Below, piece by piece: positions 33,203 through 42,460 of a stretch of DNA of 64,000 bases (positions within the stretch are counted from its first letter, which is position 1; each line of letters starts with the position of its first letter). Position numbers and translations under genes: made by a program. The notes under the pieces were generated by a model. It had not been told where the DNA came from. It did not search any database and worked only from the letters and a program-made list of their open reading frames with translations. Source of the DNA: Clostridium sp. UBA699 (GTDB taxonomy: Bacteria; Bacillota; Clostridia; Clostridiales; Clostridiaceae); assembly GCA_002298915.1 (NCBI GenBank), contig DBML01000001.1:62001-126000 (forward strand). The letters are read 5' to 3'.

Positions 33203-34888
33203 ATGGGAAGGCCCCTCGTTTTCAACGCGGTGTCGGTGTTCATGGGAGCTCTCGCCGCCCTTGTCTCTGCAGAAAGCCTGCCAGCCGGAGCGCTGCTCTC
33301 TGCCTGCTTTCTGTGCCTGCTTTTCTTCACGGCGGACAAGAGGATATTCCTGATCGCAGCGCTTTTCTATAGCCTCGGTCTGCTCAGCTTCATGGTCTAC
33401 TTTTCGGCAGCGCCGGGCAGCAGCGCGGAGCTTAGGGTGACGGGGAAGAAATACTACTATTATATCGGCGACTACAGGGGGAGGAAGGTTACGCTCAAGG
33501 GGAACACCGAGGGCCTTGTCCCGGGGGAAAAGATCAAGGCGGCAGGCAGCTTCGACAGGGAGCCTGTCCTTAGCAAGGGCATAGTAGGGACGTACGACCT
33601 GGAGAGCTGGGAAAAGGCTGAAGGCGGCATCGTAGAGTTCTTCTACAGGGTGAAGGGCGACATGCACGGGAAGTTCAGCGAGAGGCTGGGCGAGGAGGAC
33701 TCCTCCGTGCTCATGGCCCTCTGCTTCGGCGACACAGGATACCTCACGAAGGGGCAGATGGAAGACTTCAACAGGATGGGCGTTATCCATGCCATCAGCG
33801 TATCGGGATTCCACATGGCGGTGATATACGGAATACTGGAAAAGCTGCTCGGGGCAAGGGCCGCCCTCGCCGTCTCCTTCTTCTACGCTGCGTTCACGGG
33901 TATGCAGGCGGCAACCCTTAGGGCATTCCTCATGATCTTCATATCTAAGATGTCGAGGTTCGCTCTTAGGAACTACGACAGCATATCCTCCCTGGCCATG
34001 GCGGCGATCTGCCTGCTCGTCATGAACCCCTGGTACACAGGCGACATAGGCTTCATGCTGTCCTTCCTTTCCACTCTGGGGATAATAATGTACTACAGGA
34101 AGTTCGCGCTGTTCTTCTGGAGGCTTCCAAAGGCGGTAGGGGAGGCGGTGAGCATCTGCCTAAGCGCGCAGCTGTTTTCGCTGCCGTACATAGCGTTCAC
34201 GCTGGAGCAGTTCAGCCCGGGGTTCATCCTGGGCAACCTGCTGCTGATGCCGTTCTACTCGGTGCTTGTTGTCCTCGGGAACATAGCGCTGCTTTTCGTG
34301 GCTTCGGCGTCTCTCCTTGACATTGTCTGCGGCGTAATCGGCGTCTTCACGGCGGCGCTGGGGGGTGCGGAGAACATCCTTCTTCGGATCTGCCCAGCCG
34401 TGACCCGCTTCAGCTACATATACGGCGCCTCGCTGCTGCTGATATACCTTAGCTTTATCCTGTACAGGAAAGGCCAAAAGCAGATGCTGCTATACCCCGC
34501 ATTCGTGATCCTCTTCCTTGCGTTGAGCAGCTGGAGCTTTGTGCCGGAGATCAGTTTCAGGAAGCTTGAGAAGGGGGCCTGCGCCTTCGTCGAATACGGG
34601 GTCGGGTGCGTGATGGTCTGCAACTACGAGCATTCGTCGGCCTGGGAGATATACAGGCTGAAGGAGGAGTTCGGCGTGACAAAGGTCGTATCAAACGCCA
34701 GGATCGCCACGTGGCTTGAGCTAGGTGGAGGAGCCGTCCTCACGGTGCAGCCTGCACAAGGCAGGACGGAGTTCAGCGACATCGAGATAAGCCTGGCGGG
34801 GAGGGACTACCGCCTGGACAAAAAAACCTTTCGCGGCGACTCCTGTTTGTATGTTATAATCTTTGGTAGGCTACTGCGCATAGGTTAA
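33203..34888 (+). CDS. comEC: ComEC/Rec2-type DNA-uptake membrane protein lacking the hydrolase domain
   Basis: 561 residues. N-terminal helices, a DUF4131-like soluble region (about 70-150), then the Competence domain with many helices (FNRMGVIHAISVSGFHMAVIYG, QAATLRAFLM, DIGFMLSFLSTLGII) typical of ComEC, the channel for single-stranded DNA. Full ComEC proteins are about 700-800 residues and end in a metallo-beta-lactamase-like domain; here only about 80 residues with no HxHxDH motif follow the last helix. The ATG at 33203 is taken since GGGAGGTG precedes it. holA follows 21 bases downstream, a common clostridial order. Confidence 0.9.
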   Translation: MGRPLVFNAVSVFMGALAALVSAESLPAGALLSACFLCLLFFTADKRIFLIAALFYSLGLLSFMVYFSAAPGSSAELRVTGKKYYYYIGDYRGRKVTLKGNTEGLVPGEKIKAAGSFDREPVLSKGIVGTYDLESWEKAEGGIVEFFYRVKGDMHGKFSERLGEEDSSVLMALCFGDTGYLTKGQMEDFNRMGVIHAISVSGFHMAVIYGILEKLLGARAALAVSFFYAAFTGMQAATLRAFLMIFISKMSRFALRNYDSISSLAMAAICLLVMNPWYTGDIGFMLSFLSTLGIIMYYRKFALFFWRLPKAVGEAVSICLSAQLFSLPYIAFTLEQFSPGFILGNLLLMPFYSVLVVLGNIALLFVASASLLDIVCGVIGVFTAALGGAENILLRICPAVTRFSYIYGASLLLIYLSFILYRKGQKQMLLYPAFVILFLALSSWSFVPEISFRKLEKGACAFVEYGVGCVMVCNYEHSSAWEIYRLKEEFGVTKVVSNARIATWLELGGGAVLTVQPAQGRTEFSDIEISLAGRDYRLDKKTFRGDSCLYVIIFGRLLRIG

Positions 34889-34909
34889 GCGCATTTGGAG
34901 GTTTGGAAT

Positions 34910-35917
34910 TTGGGTAAGGAACTAAAGGGCAGCTACATATTCTACGGGATAGACGAGCGTCTCATTATGGAAGAAGTCAACGATATAATAAAGAACGCCC
35001 TGGACGACAGCTTCAGGGATCTCAACCTGGTGAAGTTCGACGGGAGCACAATGGCCAGCTTTGACGATGTGGTCAACGCCTGCCAGACACTGCCCTTCAT
35101 GAGCGACAGGAAGGTTGTGCTTATTAGCAGGGCCAATTTCCTTGAGGACAGCAAGAGCGAGCACAGCAAGGCTGCAGACGAGAAGCAGTTCAAGAGGTTG
35201 CAGGAGTACATTGACAAGGTGCCTGAACACTGCATCCTCGTTATGTACTTCGTGTTCAAAAGCAAGAGGGACAAGGGTAGCGACAGGATAAAGAAGCTTG
35301 AGAAGAAGGCCAAGGTCATAAAGGTCGAGAAAGCAACCGGCGCCAAGCTTGAAGCCAAGGTGAGCGAGCTTTTCAAAGCAAGGGGTGTGGATATAGGGAG
35401 GATAGAGCTTAAAGCCTTCCTAGACAAGATGCAGGACAACAGCCTCACGGTTATAAACAACGAGGTCGAGAAGCTTTGCTGCTACGCCATGGACAGGGAT
35501 ATAACCAGGGCTGACATAAACTATCTGTTCACAGAGGCAAGCGATGACGACATCTTCGACCTGATCAACCCTCTCTCGCAGAAAAAGACGAAGGAAGCAC
35601 TAAGGGTACTGGACGAGCTCCTTTTCAAGGGAGGCAAGGTGACCTACATCCTCAACATGGTGGAGAGGCATTTCAGCCTTCTGCTGAAGGTTAAGCTGTG
35701 CCTTGAGGGAGGCAGGAATTCCGACTACATCTCCAAGGAGTTCAAGCTTTTCGGATACAGGCTGGAGATGACGCTGAAACAGTGCGGCAGATATACTGAC
35801 AGGCAGCTCAAGAAGATACTGGACCTTTGCCTTGAGTCTGAGAGGAAGATCAAGACTTCGCCTGTGGACGACAAGACGGAGCTGGAGCTCCTCCTGATAA
35901 ACATCACGGCGGTATAA
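34910..35917 (+). CDS. holA: DNA polymerase III delta subunit
   Basis: 335 residues, normal for HolA, the clamp-loader subunit that opens the beta clamp. Seen are the N-terminal YIFYGIDERLIMEEV pattern of the AAA-like domain, LPFMSDRKVVLISRANFLE, and the helical C-terminal collar with LINPLSQKKTKEAL and KTSPVDDKTELELLL. The TTG start at 34910 has GGAGG 8 bases upstream. A strong terminator follows. Order comEC-holA-rpsT(-)-lepA-hemW-hrcA matches Firmicutes, interrupted here by an accessory patch. Confidence 0.93.
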   Translation: MGKELKGSYIFYGIDERLIMEEVNDIIKNALDDSFRDLNLVKFDGSTMASFDDVVNACQTLPFMSDRKVVLISRANFLEDSKSEHSKAADEKQFKRLQEYIDKVPEHCILVMYFVFKSKRDKGSDRIKKLEKKAKVIKVEKATGAKLEAKVSELFKARGVDIGRIELKAFLDKMQDNSLTVINNEVEKLCCYAMDRDITRADINYLFTEASDDDIFDLINPLSQKKTKEALRVLDELLFKGGKVTYILNMVERHFSLLLKVKLCLEGGRNSDYISKEFKLFGYRLEMTLKQCGRYTDRQLKKILDLCLESERKIKTSPVDDKTELELLLINITAV

Positions 35918-35926
35918 TTTCAGGGC

Positions 35927-35960
35927 AATAAGAAAGGGCTTGCGAAAGCCCTTTCTTATT
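35927..35960 (+). terminator. Terminator after holA
   Basis: Perfect 15-bp stem AATAAGAAAGGGCTT (35927-35941) with AAGCCCTTTCTTATT (35946-35960), GCGA loop. Confidence 0.9.
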
Positions 35961-35969
35961 TTGGCTTTG

Positions 35970-35998
35970 TTTAAGAAAGTTTTTGAAAATGATATAAT
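35970..35998 (+). promoter_or_regulatory. Candidate promoter of the AT-rich patch
   Basis: TTTAAG, 17-base spacer, TATAAT (35993-35998). The -10 is perfect, the -35 poor. It would drive the 41-codon frame at 36060. Confidence 0.45.
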
Positions 35999-36059
35999 TT
36001 TTATATTAGTAAAATTATTTTTTATATCGTAAATGATATATTACCAGGAGAAAGTATTT

Positions 36060-36185
36060 ATGAAGATAAACATGAAATCTATATTAGCATTTCTTATACC
36101 GAGTTGTTTCATTTTGGTTTTAGGATATTGGATGATAATTACTGGAAATAAAGCACGATTTGTTGCAAGTGAATTATTCAGATAG
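36060..36185 (+). CDS. Small single-helix membrane peptide (41 aa), unknown
   Basis: 41 residues preceded by CAGGAG at good spacing. One hydrophobic helix (about 7-28: ILAFLIPSCFILVLGYWMIIT) sits between a basic N-terminus and a polar tail. I do not recognise it. It could be a small toxin-like or regulatory membrane peptide. It could also be the front end of a decayed gene, since protein-like sequence continues downstream in shifted frames. The AT content is far above that of its neighbours. Confidence 0.45.
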   Translation: MKINMKSILAFLIPSCFILVLGYWMIITGNKARFVASELFR

Positions 36186-36287
36186 GGATAATAATATTGA
36201 GATGATCCTGTCATTATGAAAAATTGTAATTATGAAGATTTCTATAGCATTCTAAGTGATTGTATTGATTATGCAAATAGACTTTAA
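36186..36287 (+). pseudogene. Possible remnant downstream of the 41-codon frame
   Basis: After the TAG at 36183-36185, a second frame reads DNNIEMIL and the original frame then resumes with DDPVIMKNCNYEDFYSILSD and ends at a TAA (36287). The mix of polar/aromatic residues looks protein-like. Two frameshifts would join it to the upstream frame into one product of about 75-80 residues. This is a weak inference; AT-rich non-coding DNA could give the same impression. Confidence 0.25.
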
Positions 36288-36419
36288 TGCATGCTTATTA
36301 TGTATTGCGTCTTTGTAGACTACACAGAATGAAAAAATTCCATACATAAATTTTATTTTGAAGAAAGAAAACCAAGTGCATCCTAGTTAAAAAGTGGTTT
36401 GTCAGAGGAGGGAAAAAGT
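36288..36419. other. AT-rich non-coding stretch
   Basis: No open frame of note, no strong hairpin. It ends with the ribosome site GAGGAGGG of the next gene. Nothing else is visible. Confidence 0.5.
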
Positions 36420-36851
36420 ATGTTTAAAACTCGCAGTAATGTGAATGGTGAAGGTTTAATAATCGGATTAATTGCCAATTTTTTAATGATTATTCTTGCT
36501 GGGTTTTATATGGACATTTGTTTTATGATGGGATACACTTCTCCTGCTGGTGTTTTTGGTGCGTCAATTGTTATTTCAACTTTGCTATCGTATATAATTA
36601 ATCCGATTACATTTAAATGGGTGTTAGTTGAAGGGGTTATTTGGTTTTTGCTTCCAATTCTCTTGCTTGGATTTTCAATTCCTGAGTCTTTAATTCTGGC
36701 AATATCATCTATTTCAATTCCAACATTTATAGGTGCATTATTAGGATATAGAATTAGAATATTACAAAAGAAGAATAGAATTGAAGCGACTGAACAGAAT
36801 CAAATAAAGGGAAAATGGTACTCCAATTGGAAAGGTAAAGGATGGAAATAG
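36420..36851 (+). CDS. Four-helix membrane protein of unknown function
   Basis: 143 residues, strongly AT-rich with ATT/AAA/TTA codons unlike its neighbours. Four hydrophobic segments (about 15-36, 45-62, 68-86, 92-112) are followed by a basic, Lys/Trp-rich cytoplasmic tail ending KGKWYSNWKGKGWK. GAGGAGGG lies 9 bases before the ATG at 36420. I do not recognise the family. The base composition points to recent acquisition. It is followed by a strong bidirectional terminator. Confidence 0.72.
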   Translation: MFKTRSNVNGEGLIIGLIANFLMIILAGFYMDICFMMGYTSPAGVFGASIVISTLLSYIINPITFKWVLVEGVIWFLLPILLLGFSIPESLILAISSISIPTFIGALLGYRIRILQKKNRIEATEQNQIKGKWYSNWKGKGWK

Positions 36852-36910
36852 GAGTTAATTATAATTCAATTTAATTTGATGTGCTTATTTCACACTTTTC
36901 ATATATTACA

Positions 36911-36943
36911 AATAAAAAGAGGTCGCTACGACCTCTTTTTATT
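36911..36943. terminator. Bidirectional terminator
   Basis: Perfect 15-bp stem AATAAAAAGAGGTCG with CGACCTCTTTTTATT, 3-base loop, between the convergent four-helix protein and lipoprotein genes. Confidence 0.9.
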
Positions 36944-36992
36944 ATCTTATTAGATCAAAACTGTTCTTAAACATAGCATTTATTTAATGTTT

Positions 36993-38849
36993 TTACGGCA
37001 TGTACTGCTGCACCACGCTGGTGATGTAATCGCCCTCTATCTCCAGGTTGAAGAGCTTGTATCCGTCTTGAAGCTTGTCCAGGAGCCCCTGGAAATCTGT
37101 TTTTTCAAGCTCGGAGGAGCCTCCTTTCAGGATGTAGAAGGAAGCGTCTGCTGCCAGCGTTTTAGTCCTTATTAGTGTCGATTCGTTTTTGACTGAATAT
37201 CCGTCCTCTGTTTCGACTATGCCGCTCGTAAGGTCGTAGCTTATTCTCCGACTGTCCTGGTCGATGCTTGTTATATAGACAAGCTGGTCTGCCCTGGATA
37301 CCTCAGCCTTCTGTATGAGCGCGACGTTCTTCTGCTCGTAGGAGTTCAGGTCCGCGACATCGCCGCTGAAATCAGGGTTTGGGACATACCAGCTTTTTGA
37401 GCTGAAGTAGTCCTTGTACTTCTGGCTGGTGAAGACGTAGCCGTGCCTAGCGAATATCTCGTTCCTTGCAAGGGCAAGCTGCTCCTTTGAAAGGGAAGCT
37501 ATATCGCTGTCCGTGAGGTACCTGGTGCTGCTGTCGGGCAGGATGTAGGTGCTGTCGCCCTGGCTCTTGGCTTCGTACTTCTGAAGGAGCTGCACGTTGT
37601 ACACCTCGTACTGGTTCAGTTCGCTGAAATCGCCTTTGAAGGATGGATTGGGAACATACCAGCTCTTAGAGCTGAAGTAGTCCTTGTACTTCTGGCTGGT
37701 GAAGACGTAGCCGTGCCTTGCGAAAATCTCGTTCCTTGCTAGGGCGAGCTGGTCGGCGTCCAGTGAAGCGGCTTCCTGGTCAGAAAGGTATCTCGTGCTG
37801 CTTTCTGGAAGCACATAGGAGTCGGATTTCGGTGTAAGGAACGTCTTTTCGGTTCCGTCCGTCCTGATCCTGCAGTACTGGCTGGACGTGTCGTCGTAAT
37901 AGTAGATCCAATCCCCGACTACGTTCGGGAAGCTCGATGCGCCGCTGTCGAGCGACTTCTTTTCTGAGCCGTCCGTCTTCATCTTGTAGAGCGCAGAGTT
38001 GTCGTCGGCGTTGATGTAGTAAATCCAGCTCCCGGCAACGTTGACATGCCTTGACAGCCCGCTGCTGACCGCTGCCTTTCCAGACCCGTCTGTCTTAACC
38101 TTCATAAGCTTTCCGCTGTACTCCGAATACTCCGTAAAGTATATCCACTCCCCGGAAACGTTGATGTCTCCGACAACGTTGTAGTAGGAGGTGTCCTCGG
38201 TCAGCTTTACTTTGCCTGAGCCGTCGGCCTTCACCTTGAACAACGCGCTGCCGGAGCTGTAGTAGACCCAGCCGCCTGTCACGTTGATGCAGTTCGAGAC
38301 CGTGTCGCTCAGCAGTGCCTTGCCAGTGCCGTCGGTCTTCAGCCTGTAGATATTGCCCGAGTTTTCAACGGCGTCCGAATAATCGGTGTAGTAGATCCAG
38401 TCACCCGCGACATGTACGGAGTACATCCTTTCGTCGCTGAGCTTTGCCGCGCCCGTGCCGTCAGCCTTGATTTTGTAAAGCTTGTAGCCGTCGCTGCCGT
38501 TGGCGTAGTATACCCATTCGCCGGCAGCGTTGATCCACCAGCTGGTGTCGCCGTTGAGTTTTACGGAGCCCGTGCCGTCTGTCTTCACCTTGTACAGGCC
38601 GGCACCGGAATTGTAGAATATCCAGCCGTCCCTCAGGGAGGCGAGGCCGGAGTTGTTTATGTTGCCGTTCGTATTGCCTGCTGAAAGTGTTGGGACGTTA
38701 TCGCTGCCGCCGTTCTGGGTGCTGCCGCCCGTATCGTTGGATGTGTTGTTGGATGTGTTGTTGGATGTGTTGTTCGGGCCGCAGCCTGAGAAGGCTGCTG
38801 TGACGAGGAAAACCGTGATCAAAAGGCCTGTTAGCCTTAAACGTTTCAT
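36993..38849 (-). CDS. Lipoprotein with DUF5050-like repeats and two YARHG domains
   Basis: 618 residues. A signal peptide ends in a lipobox (FSGC, Cys about 21), then an Asn/Ser/Thr linker with three NTSN units. Residues about 65-350 hold seven or so beta-propeller-like repeats (WIYYxxxxxxxLYKxKxDGSGKxxL), resembling DUF5050. Two nearly identical YARHG domains follow (LARNEIFARHGYVFTSQKYKDYF, each about 75 residues with STRYL at the start), then a roughly 90-residue C-terminal region. Surface-anchored; ligand unknown. The start at 38849 follows AGGGGG; the longer frame to 38888 has no ribosome site. Confidence 0.87.
   Translation of the reverse strand: MKRLRLTGLLITVFLVTAAFSGCGPNNTSNNTSNNTSNDTGGSTQNGGSDNVPTLSAGNTNGNINNSGLASLRDGWIFYNSGAGLYKVKTDGTGSVKLNGDTSWWINAAGEWVYYANGSDGYKLYKIKADGTGAAKLSDERMYSVHVAGDWIYYTDYSDAVENSGNIYRLKTDGTGKALLSDTVSNCINVTGGWVYYSSGSALFKVKADGSGKVKLTEDTSYYNVVGDINVSGEWIYFTEYSEYSGKLMKVKTDGSGKAAVSSGLSRHVNVAGSWIYYINADDNSALYKMKTDGSEKKSLDSGASSFPNVVGDWIYYYDDTSSQYCRIRTDGTEKTFLTPKSDSYVLPESSTRYLSDQEAASLDADQLALARNEIFARHGYVFTSQKYKDYFSSKSWYVPNPSFKGDFSELNQYEVYNVQLLQKYEAKSQGDSTYILPDSSTRYLTDSDIASLSKEQLALARNEIFARHGYVFTSQKYKDYFSSKSWYVPNPDFSGDVADLNSYEQKNVALIQKAEVSRADQLVYITSIDQDSRRISYDLTSGIVETEDGYSVKNESTLIRTKTLAADASFYILKGGSSELEKTDFQGLLDKLQDGYKLFNLEIEGDYITSVVQQYMP
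37384..37755. repeat. Duplicated YARHG coding block
   Basis: A block of about 95 bases (about 37389-37482) recurs about 270 bases away (about 37659-37752) with only a few differences, encoding the two YARHG cores. It points to a recent internal duplication or gene conversion. Confidence 0.85.
38737..38772. repeat. Triplicated 12-mer in the lipoprotein linker
   Basis: TTGGATGTGTTG occurs three times head to tail, encoding the NTSN repeats just after the lipid-anchored Cys. The copies are exact, so the tract can vary in length. Confidence 0.9.
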
Positions 38850-38931
38850 TCTGCATTCCCCCTTCCTTATAAGAATATAATAGTTCAATTATTCAAAATA
38901 TTCAATCAACAAAAAGGCCAAAAAAATAAAT

Positions 38932-38968
38932 AAGGCTTTACCCGTGAGAGTCGGTAAAGCCTTTTTAT
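38932..38968 (-). terminator. Terminator of rpsT
   Basis: AAGGCTTTACC (38932-38942) pairs with GGTAAAGCCTT (38953-38963); on the minus strand it is followed by a T-rich run. Confidence 0.85.
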
Positions 38969-39234
38969 TATGCGTTTATCGCATTAAATTTCGCAGCCAG
39001 TCTTGACTTTGTTCTAGCAGCCTTGTTCTTGTGTATGATTCCTTTTGATGCTGCCATGTCTAATGCCTTAGTAGCGGCAACGAAAGTAGCCTTGCTAGTT
39101 TCAGCGTTTCCTTCAGCGATTGCTGCTTCAAACTTCTTTATAGTAGTTTTCAAAGCAGATTTAACAATCTTGTTTCTGAGAGTCTTAGCCTCAGTAACTT
39201 TTATTCTCTTCTTTGCTGATTTTATGTTTGCCAT
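38968..39234 (-). CDS. rpsT: 30S ribosomal protein S20
   Basis: 88 residues, Lys/Ala-rich, beginning [17 protein letters not shown] and containing [22 protein letters not shown], the standard S20 sequence that binds 16S rRNA in the small subunit. AAGGGGGTGA precedes the ATG at 39234; in-frame codons further upstream belong to the leader. It is transcribed divergently from lepA, the usual Firmicute arrangement. Confidence 0.98.
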   Translation of the reverse strand: MANIKSAKKRIKVTEAKTLRNKIVKSALKTTIKKFEAAIAEGNAETSKATFVAATKALDMAASKGIIHKNKAARTKSRLAAKFNAINA

Positions 39235-39314
39235 GTTTTCACCCCCTTGTAATTTTATAAAGGTCTCAGCAGTTTTGGGGAAATCTGCGTGATTATTTCT
39301 TTTTAACACAAGCA

Positions 39315-39343
39315 ATTATAACACTAAAGCAGAGCCACTTCAA
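39315..39343 (-). promoter_or_regulatory. Promoter of rpsT
   Basis: On the minus strand TTGAAG (39338-39343), 17-base spacer, TATAAT (39315-39320), leaving a leader of about 75 bases. Confidence 0.72.
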
Positions 39344-39382
39344 GTGCAATATTAAAATTTACTTTCATCGCATTATTTGATA

Positions 39383-39391
39383 TGCTATAAT
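39383..39391 (+). promoter_or_regulatory. Extended -10 promoter of lepA
   Basis: TGCTATAAT, an extended -10 element 43 bases before the lepA ATG. No good -35 box is present. Confidence 0.6.
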
Positions 39392-39433
39392 TTACTATGG
39401 CAAATTGTGAAGTATATTTTACGGAGGAAAGCG

Positions 39434-41242
39434 ATGCAAAGCGAAAGACAAAAACATATCAGGAATTTTTCCATTATTGCACATATAGATCACGGCAAGT
39501 CTACTCTGGCAGACAGGCTGCTCGAAATGACTGGAACCCTCACCAAGAGGGAGATGGAGGACCAGGTCCTTGACAACATGGAGCTGGAGAGGGAGAGAGG
39601 CATAACTATAAAATCCCAGGCAGCCAGGCTCGTATACAAGGCAGACAACGGGCAGGAGTACATCCTGAACCTAATAGACACCCCGGGGCATGTGGACTTC
39701 AACTACGAAGTTTCCAGGAGCCTTGCAGCCTGCGAGGGCGCCGTGCTGGTGGTGGACGCGACCCAGGGCATCCAGGCCCAGACGCTTGCGAACACTTACC
39801 TTGCGGTTGACAACAACCTTGAGATCGTACCAGTCATAAACAAGGTCGACCTCCCGAGCGCAAGGCCGGAAGAGGTCAAGAAGGAGATAGAGGACATCAT
39901 CGGCATAGATGCAAGCTACGCCCCTCTCATCTCGGCAAAGACCGGGCTCAACATTAAGGATGTACTCGAGGCCGTGATAGAGCACGTGCCTGCTCCCGAA
40001 GGAGACGAGAACGCGTCCCTAAAAGCTCTCATATTCGACTCCTACTACGACAACTACAAGGGGGTCGTCAGCTACATCAGGGTCAAGGAAGGAAGCATAA
40101 AGCAGGGTACCGCAATAAAGTTCATGGCCACCGGAAAGGTCTACGAGGTCACCGAGGTTGGGGTCTTCGTACCTCAGTTCATGCCTGTGGATGAACTCAA
40201 GGCCGGGGATGTGGGCTATTTCACCGCTTCGATAAAGGTCGTCAGGGATGCCCGCGTGGGAGATACAATAACTGACGCCAAGAACCCGACCAAGGAAGCG
40301 CTTCCTGGCTACAGGCCGGCCATTTCCATGGTTTACAGCGGAATCTACCCGGTGGACGGAGCTAAGTACGGCGAGCTCAAGGACTCGCTGGAGAAGCTCC
40401 AGGTCAACGACGCGGCTCTCCACTTCGAGCCCGAGACTTCCATAGCCCTGGGCTTCGGCTTCAGGTGCGGGTTCCTTGGACTGCTCCACATGGAGATAAT
40501 CCAGGAAAGGCTCGAGCGGGAGTTCAACCTCGACATAATAACGACGGCACCTTCGGTTATATACAAGATAACCAAAACCGACGACACTCTGGTGGAGCTC
40601 ACCAACCCTACTAACCTGCCTAAGCCTACAGAGATAAAGACCATGGAGGAGCCGATAGTCAAGGCTTCCATCATAACGCCTTCGGAATACGTCGGCGCGG
40701 TCATGGATCTGGCGCAGAACAGGCGAGGTACCTTCAAGGACATGCAGTACATCGAGGAGACAAGGGTCGTCCTGAACTACGAGATACCTCTCAACGAGAT
40801 AATATACAACTTCTTCGACGTGCTCAAGTCAAGGACTAAGGGCTACGCGTCGCTGGACTACGAGATGAAGGGCTACAGGCCTGCCAAGCTCGTCAAGCTC
40901 GACATACTCCTGAACGGGGACATAGTGGACGCGCTTTCCATGATAGTGCCTGAAGAGAGGGCATACGACAGGGGAAGGGTCATGGCTGAGAAGCTCAAGG
41001 AGATAATCCCTAGGCAGCAGTTCGAGATCCCTATCCAGGCCGCTGTGAGCGGGAAGGTAATCGCCCGCGAGACTGTAAGAGCCCTCAGGAAGGACGTCCT
41101 GGCGAAATGCTACGGCGGAGACATAACGAGGAAGAAGAAGCTCCTCGAGAAGCAGAAGGAAGGAAAGAAGAGGATGAGGCAGGTTGGAAGCGTCGAGGTT
41201 CCTCAGGAAGCGTTCATGGCGGTCCTCAAGACGGAAGACTAG
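39434..41242 (+). CDS. lepA: Elongation factor 4 (LepA), back-translocating GTPase
   Basis: 602 residues, normal for LepA. G1 is AHIDHGKST (16-24), G3 DTPGHVDF, G4 NKVD. The family hallmarks [14 protein letters not shown] and the C-terminal domain with [19 protein letters not shown] are present. It acts on the ribosome during stalled elongation or assembly. GGAGGAAAG precedes the ATG at 39434. hemW starts 1 base after its stop, so the two are co-transcribed. Confidence 0.97.
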   Translation: MQSERQKHIRNFSIIAHIDHGKSTLADRLLEMTGTLTKREMEDQVLDNMELERERGITIKSQAARLVYKADNGQEYILNLIDTPGHVDFNYEVSRSLAACEGAVLVVDATQGIQAQTLANTYLAVDNNLEIVPVINKVDLPSARPEEVKKEIEDIIGIDASYAPLISAKTGLNIKDVLEAVIEHVPAPEGDENASLKALIFDSYYDNYKGVVSYIRVKEGSIKQGTAIKFMATGKVYEVTEVGVFVPQFMPVDELKAGDVGYFTASIKVVRDARVGDTITDAKNPTKEALPGYRPAISMVYSGIYPVDGAKYGELKDSLEKLQVNDAALHFEPETSIALGFGFRCGFLGLLHMEIIQERLEREFNLDIITTAPSVIYKITKTDDTLVELTNPTNLPKPTEIKTMEEPIVKASIITPSEYVGAVMDLAQNRRGTFKDMQYIEETRVVLNYEIPLNEIIYNFFDVLKSRTKGYASLDYEMKGYRPAKLVKLDILLNGDIVDALSMIVPEERAYDRGRVMAEKLKEIIPRQQFEIPIQAAVSGKVIARETVRALRKDVLAKCYGGDITRKKKLLEKQKEGKKRMRQVGSVEVPQEAFMAVLKTED

Positions 41243-41243
41243 C

Positions 41244-42362
41244 ATGGACAGGGGGCTTTACATCCACATACCTTTCTGCAAGAGCAAATGCCTATACTGC
41301 GACTTCAACTCCTACAGCGGCAAGACAGGGCTTATGGCCGGCTATGCACAGGCGCTTGCCGGGGAGATAAGGGAAACGGCAGCGGGCGGAATAAAGAGCG
41401 TATTCATAGGTGGGGGGACCCCCACCTATTTGCCTTTGGAGGGCTGGAGGCTGCTGGCTGACGCCCTTCAGGGCCTCGACCTGAGGCAAGGAGCCGAGTT
41501 CACCGTTGAGGCAAACCCCGGGACCTTCGACGAGGAGAAGCTCAGGTTCCTCAGGGAGTTGGGGGTCAACAGGCTGAGCATAGGCCTGCAGGCCGTCCAG
41601 GACAGCCACCTCAGGGCTATAGGAAGGATACACAGCTACGGGGAGTTCCTGGAAGGCTTCAGGAAGGCAAGGGCGCTGGGCTTTTGCAACATAAACGTGG
41701 ACCTCATGTTCGGTCTTCCCGGGCAGACGCTGGAGGACTGGAAGGAATCCCTTGAGACGATAGCGGCCCTGGAGCCCGAGCACATATCCTGCTACAGCCT
41801 TATTATAGAGGAAGGAACGGAGTTCTGGAGACTCCATGAGGCGGGAAAACTTCAGCTGCCAGAGGAGGAGACGGAGAGGGAGATGTACAGGCACGCGCTT
41901 GAGTTCCTTGAAGGCCAGGGGTACCGCCAGTACGAGATATCGAACTTCGCAAAGCCGGGCAGGGAGTGCAGGCACAACCTGATCTACTGGGAACTCGGGG
42001 AGTACTACGGCTGCGGCGCGGGCGCGCATTCCTTCGTTGACGGTGTCCGCAGGAGCAACCCTGAAGCTATAGAGGACTACATATCCTTCAGGTCGGGCGG
42101 GTGCCGAGCGGACGGGGAGGTGCACAGGAACACCTTGGAGGACAGCATCGAGGAGTTCATGTTCATGGGCCTCAGGAAGACGAGCGGCGTGGAGCTTGCG
42201 GACTTCAGGGAGAGGTTCGGAAGGGACATGCTTGAAGTCTACGGGGACACTATAAGGAAGTTCGAAAGCAGGGACCTCCTCAGGCTTAAGGATGGCAGGC
42301 TCGTGCTTACCAGGAAGGGCATCGAGCTTTCGAACAGCGTCATGTGCGAGTTCATACTGTGA
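41244..42362 (+). CDS. hemW: HemW-like radical SAM protein (heme chaperone)
   Basis: 372 residues. Radical SAM cluster Cys12, Cys16 and Cys19 in FCKSKCLYC, with the HemN-like VFIGGGTPTYLP and LSIGLQAVQD segments and a C-terminal wHTH-like HemN_C domain. HemW differs from true coproporphyrinogen dehydrogenase HemN by its shorter N-terminus and is thought to carry heme. It starts 1 base after lepA (ATG at 41244) and is followed by a terminator ahead of hrcA. Confidence 0.94.
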   Translation: MDRGLYIHIPFCKSKCLYCDFNSYSGKTGLMAGYAQALAGEIRETAAGGIKSVFIGGGTPTYLPLEGWRLLADALQGLDLRQGAEFTVEANPGTFDEEKLRFLRELGVNRLSIGLQAVQDSHLRAIGRIHSYGEFLEGFRKARALGFCNINVDLMFGLPGQTLEDWKESLETIAALEPEHISCYSLIIEEGTEFWRLHEAGKLQLPEEETEREMYRHALEFLEGQGYRQYEISNFAKPGRECRHNLIYWELGEYYGCGAGAHSFVDGVRRSNPEAIEDYISFRSGGCRADGEVHRNTLEDSIEEFMFMGLRKTSGVELADFRERFGRDMLEVYGDTIRKFESRDLLRLKDGRLVLTRKGIELSNSVMCEFIL

Positions 42363-42393
42363 CGCTGCAAAAAGGAGAGATATCGGGAGAAAT

Positions 42394-42435
42394 AAAGGGC
42401 TATTTCCATGCAATCATGGGAATAGCCCTTTTATT
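42394..42435 (+). terminator. Terminator after hemW
   Basis: AAAGGGCTATTTCCATG pairs with CATGGGAATAGCCCTTT (one wobble), CAAT loop, then TTATT. Confidence 0.85.
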
Positions 42436-42460
42436 GCAAATAACGATAAATTCATCAAAG

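Noticed and set aside
36993..38772. CRISPR array suggested by repeated blocks
   Set aside because: The repeats are in-frame coding duplications and a 12-mer microsatellite, with no regular spacers.
41292..42413. 373-codon open frame on the minus strand opposite hemW
   Set aside because: It mirrors hemW in an antisense frame; hemW has the radical SAM motif and correct start, the shadow has neither ribosome site nor recognisable domain.
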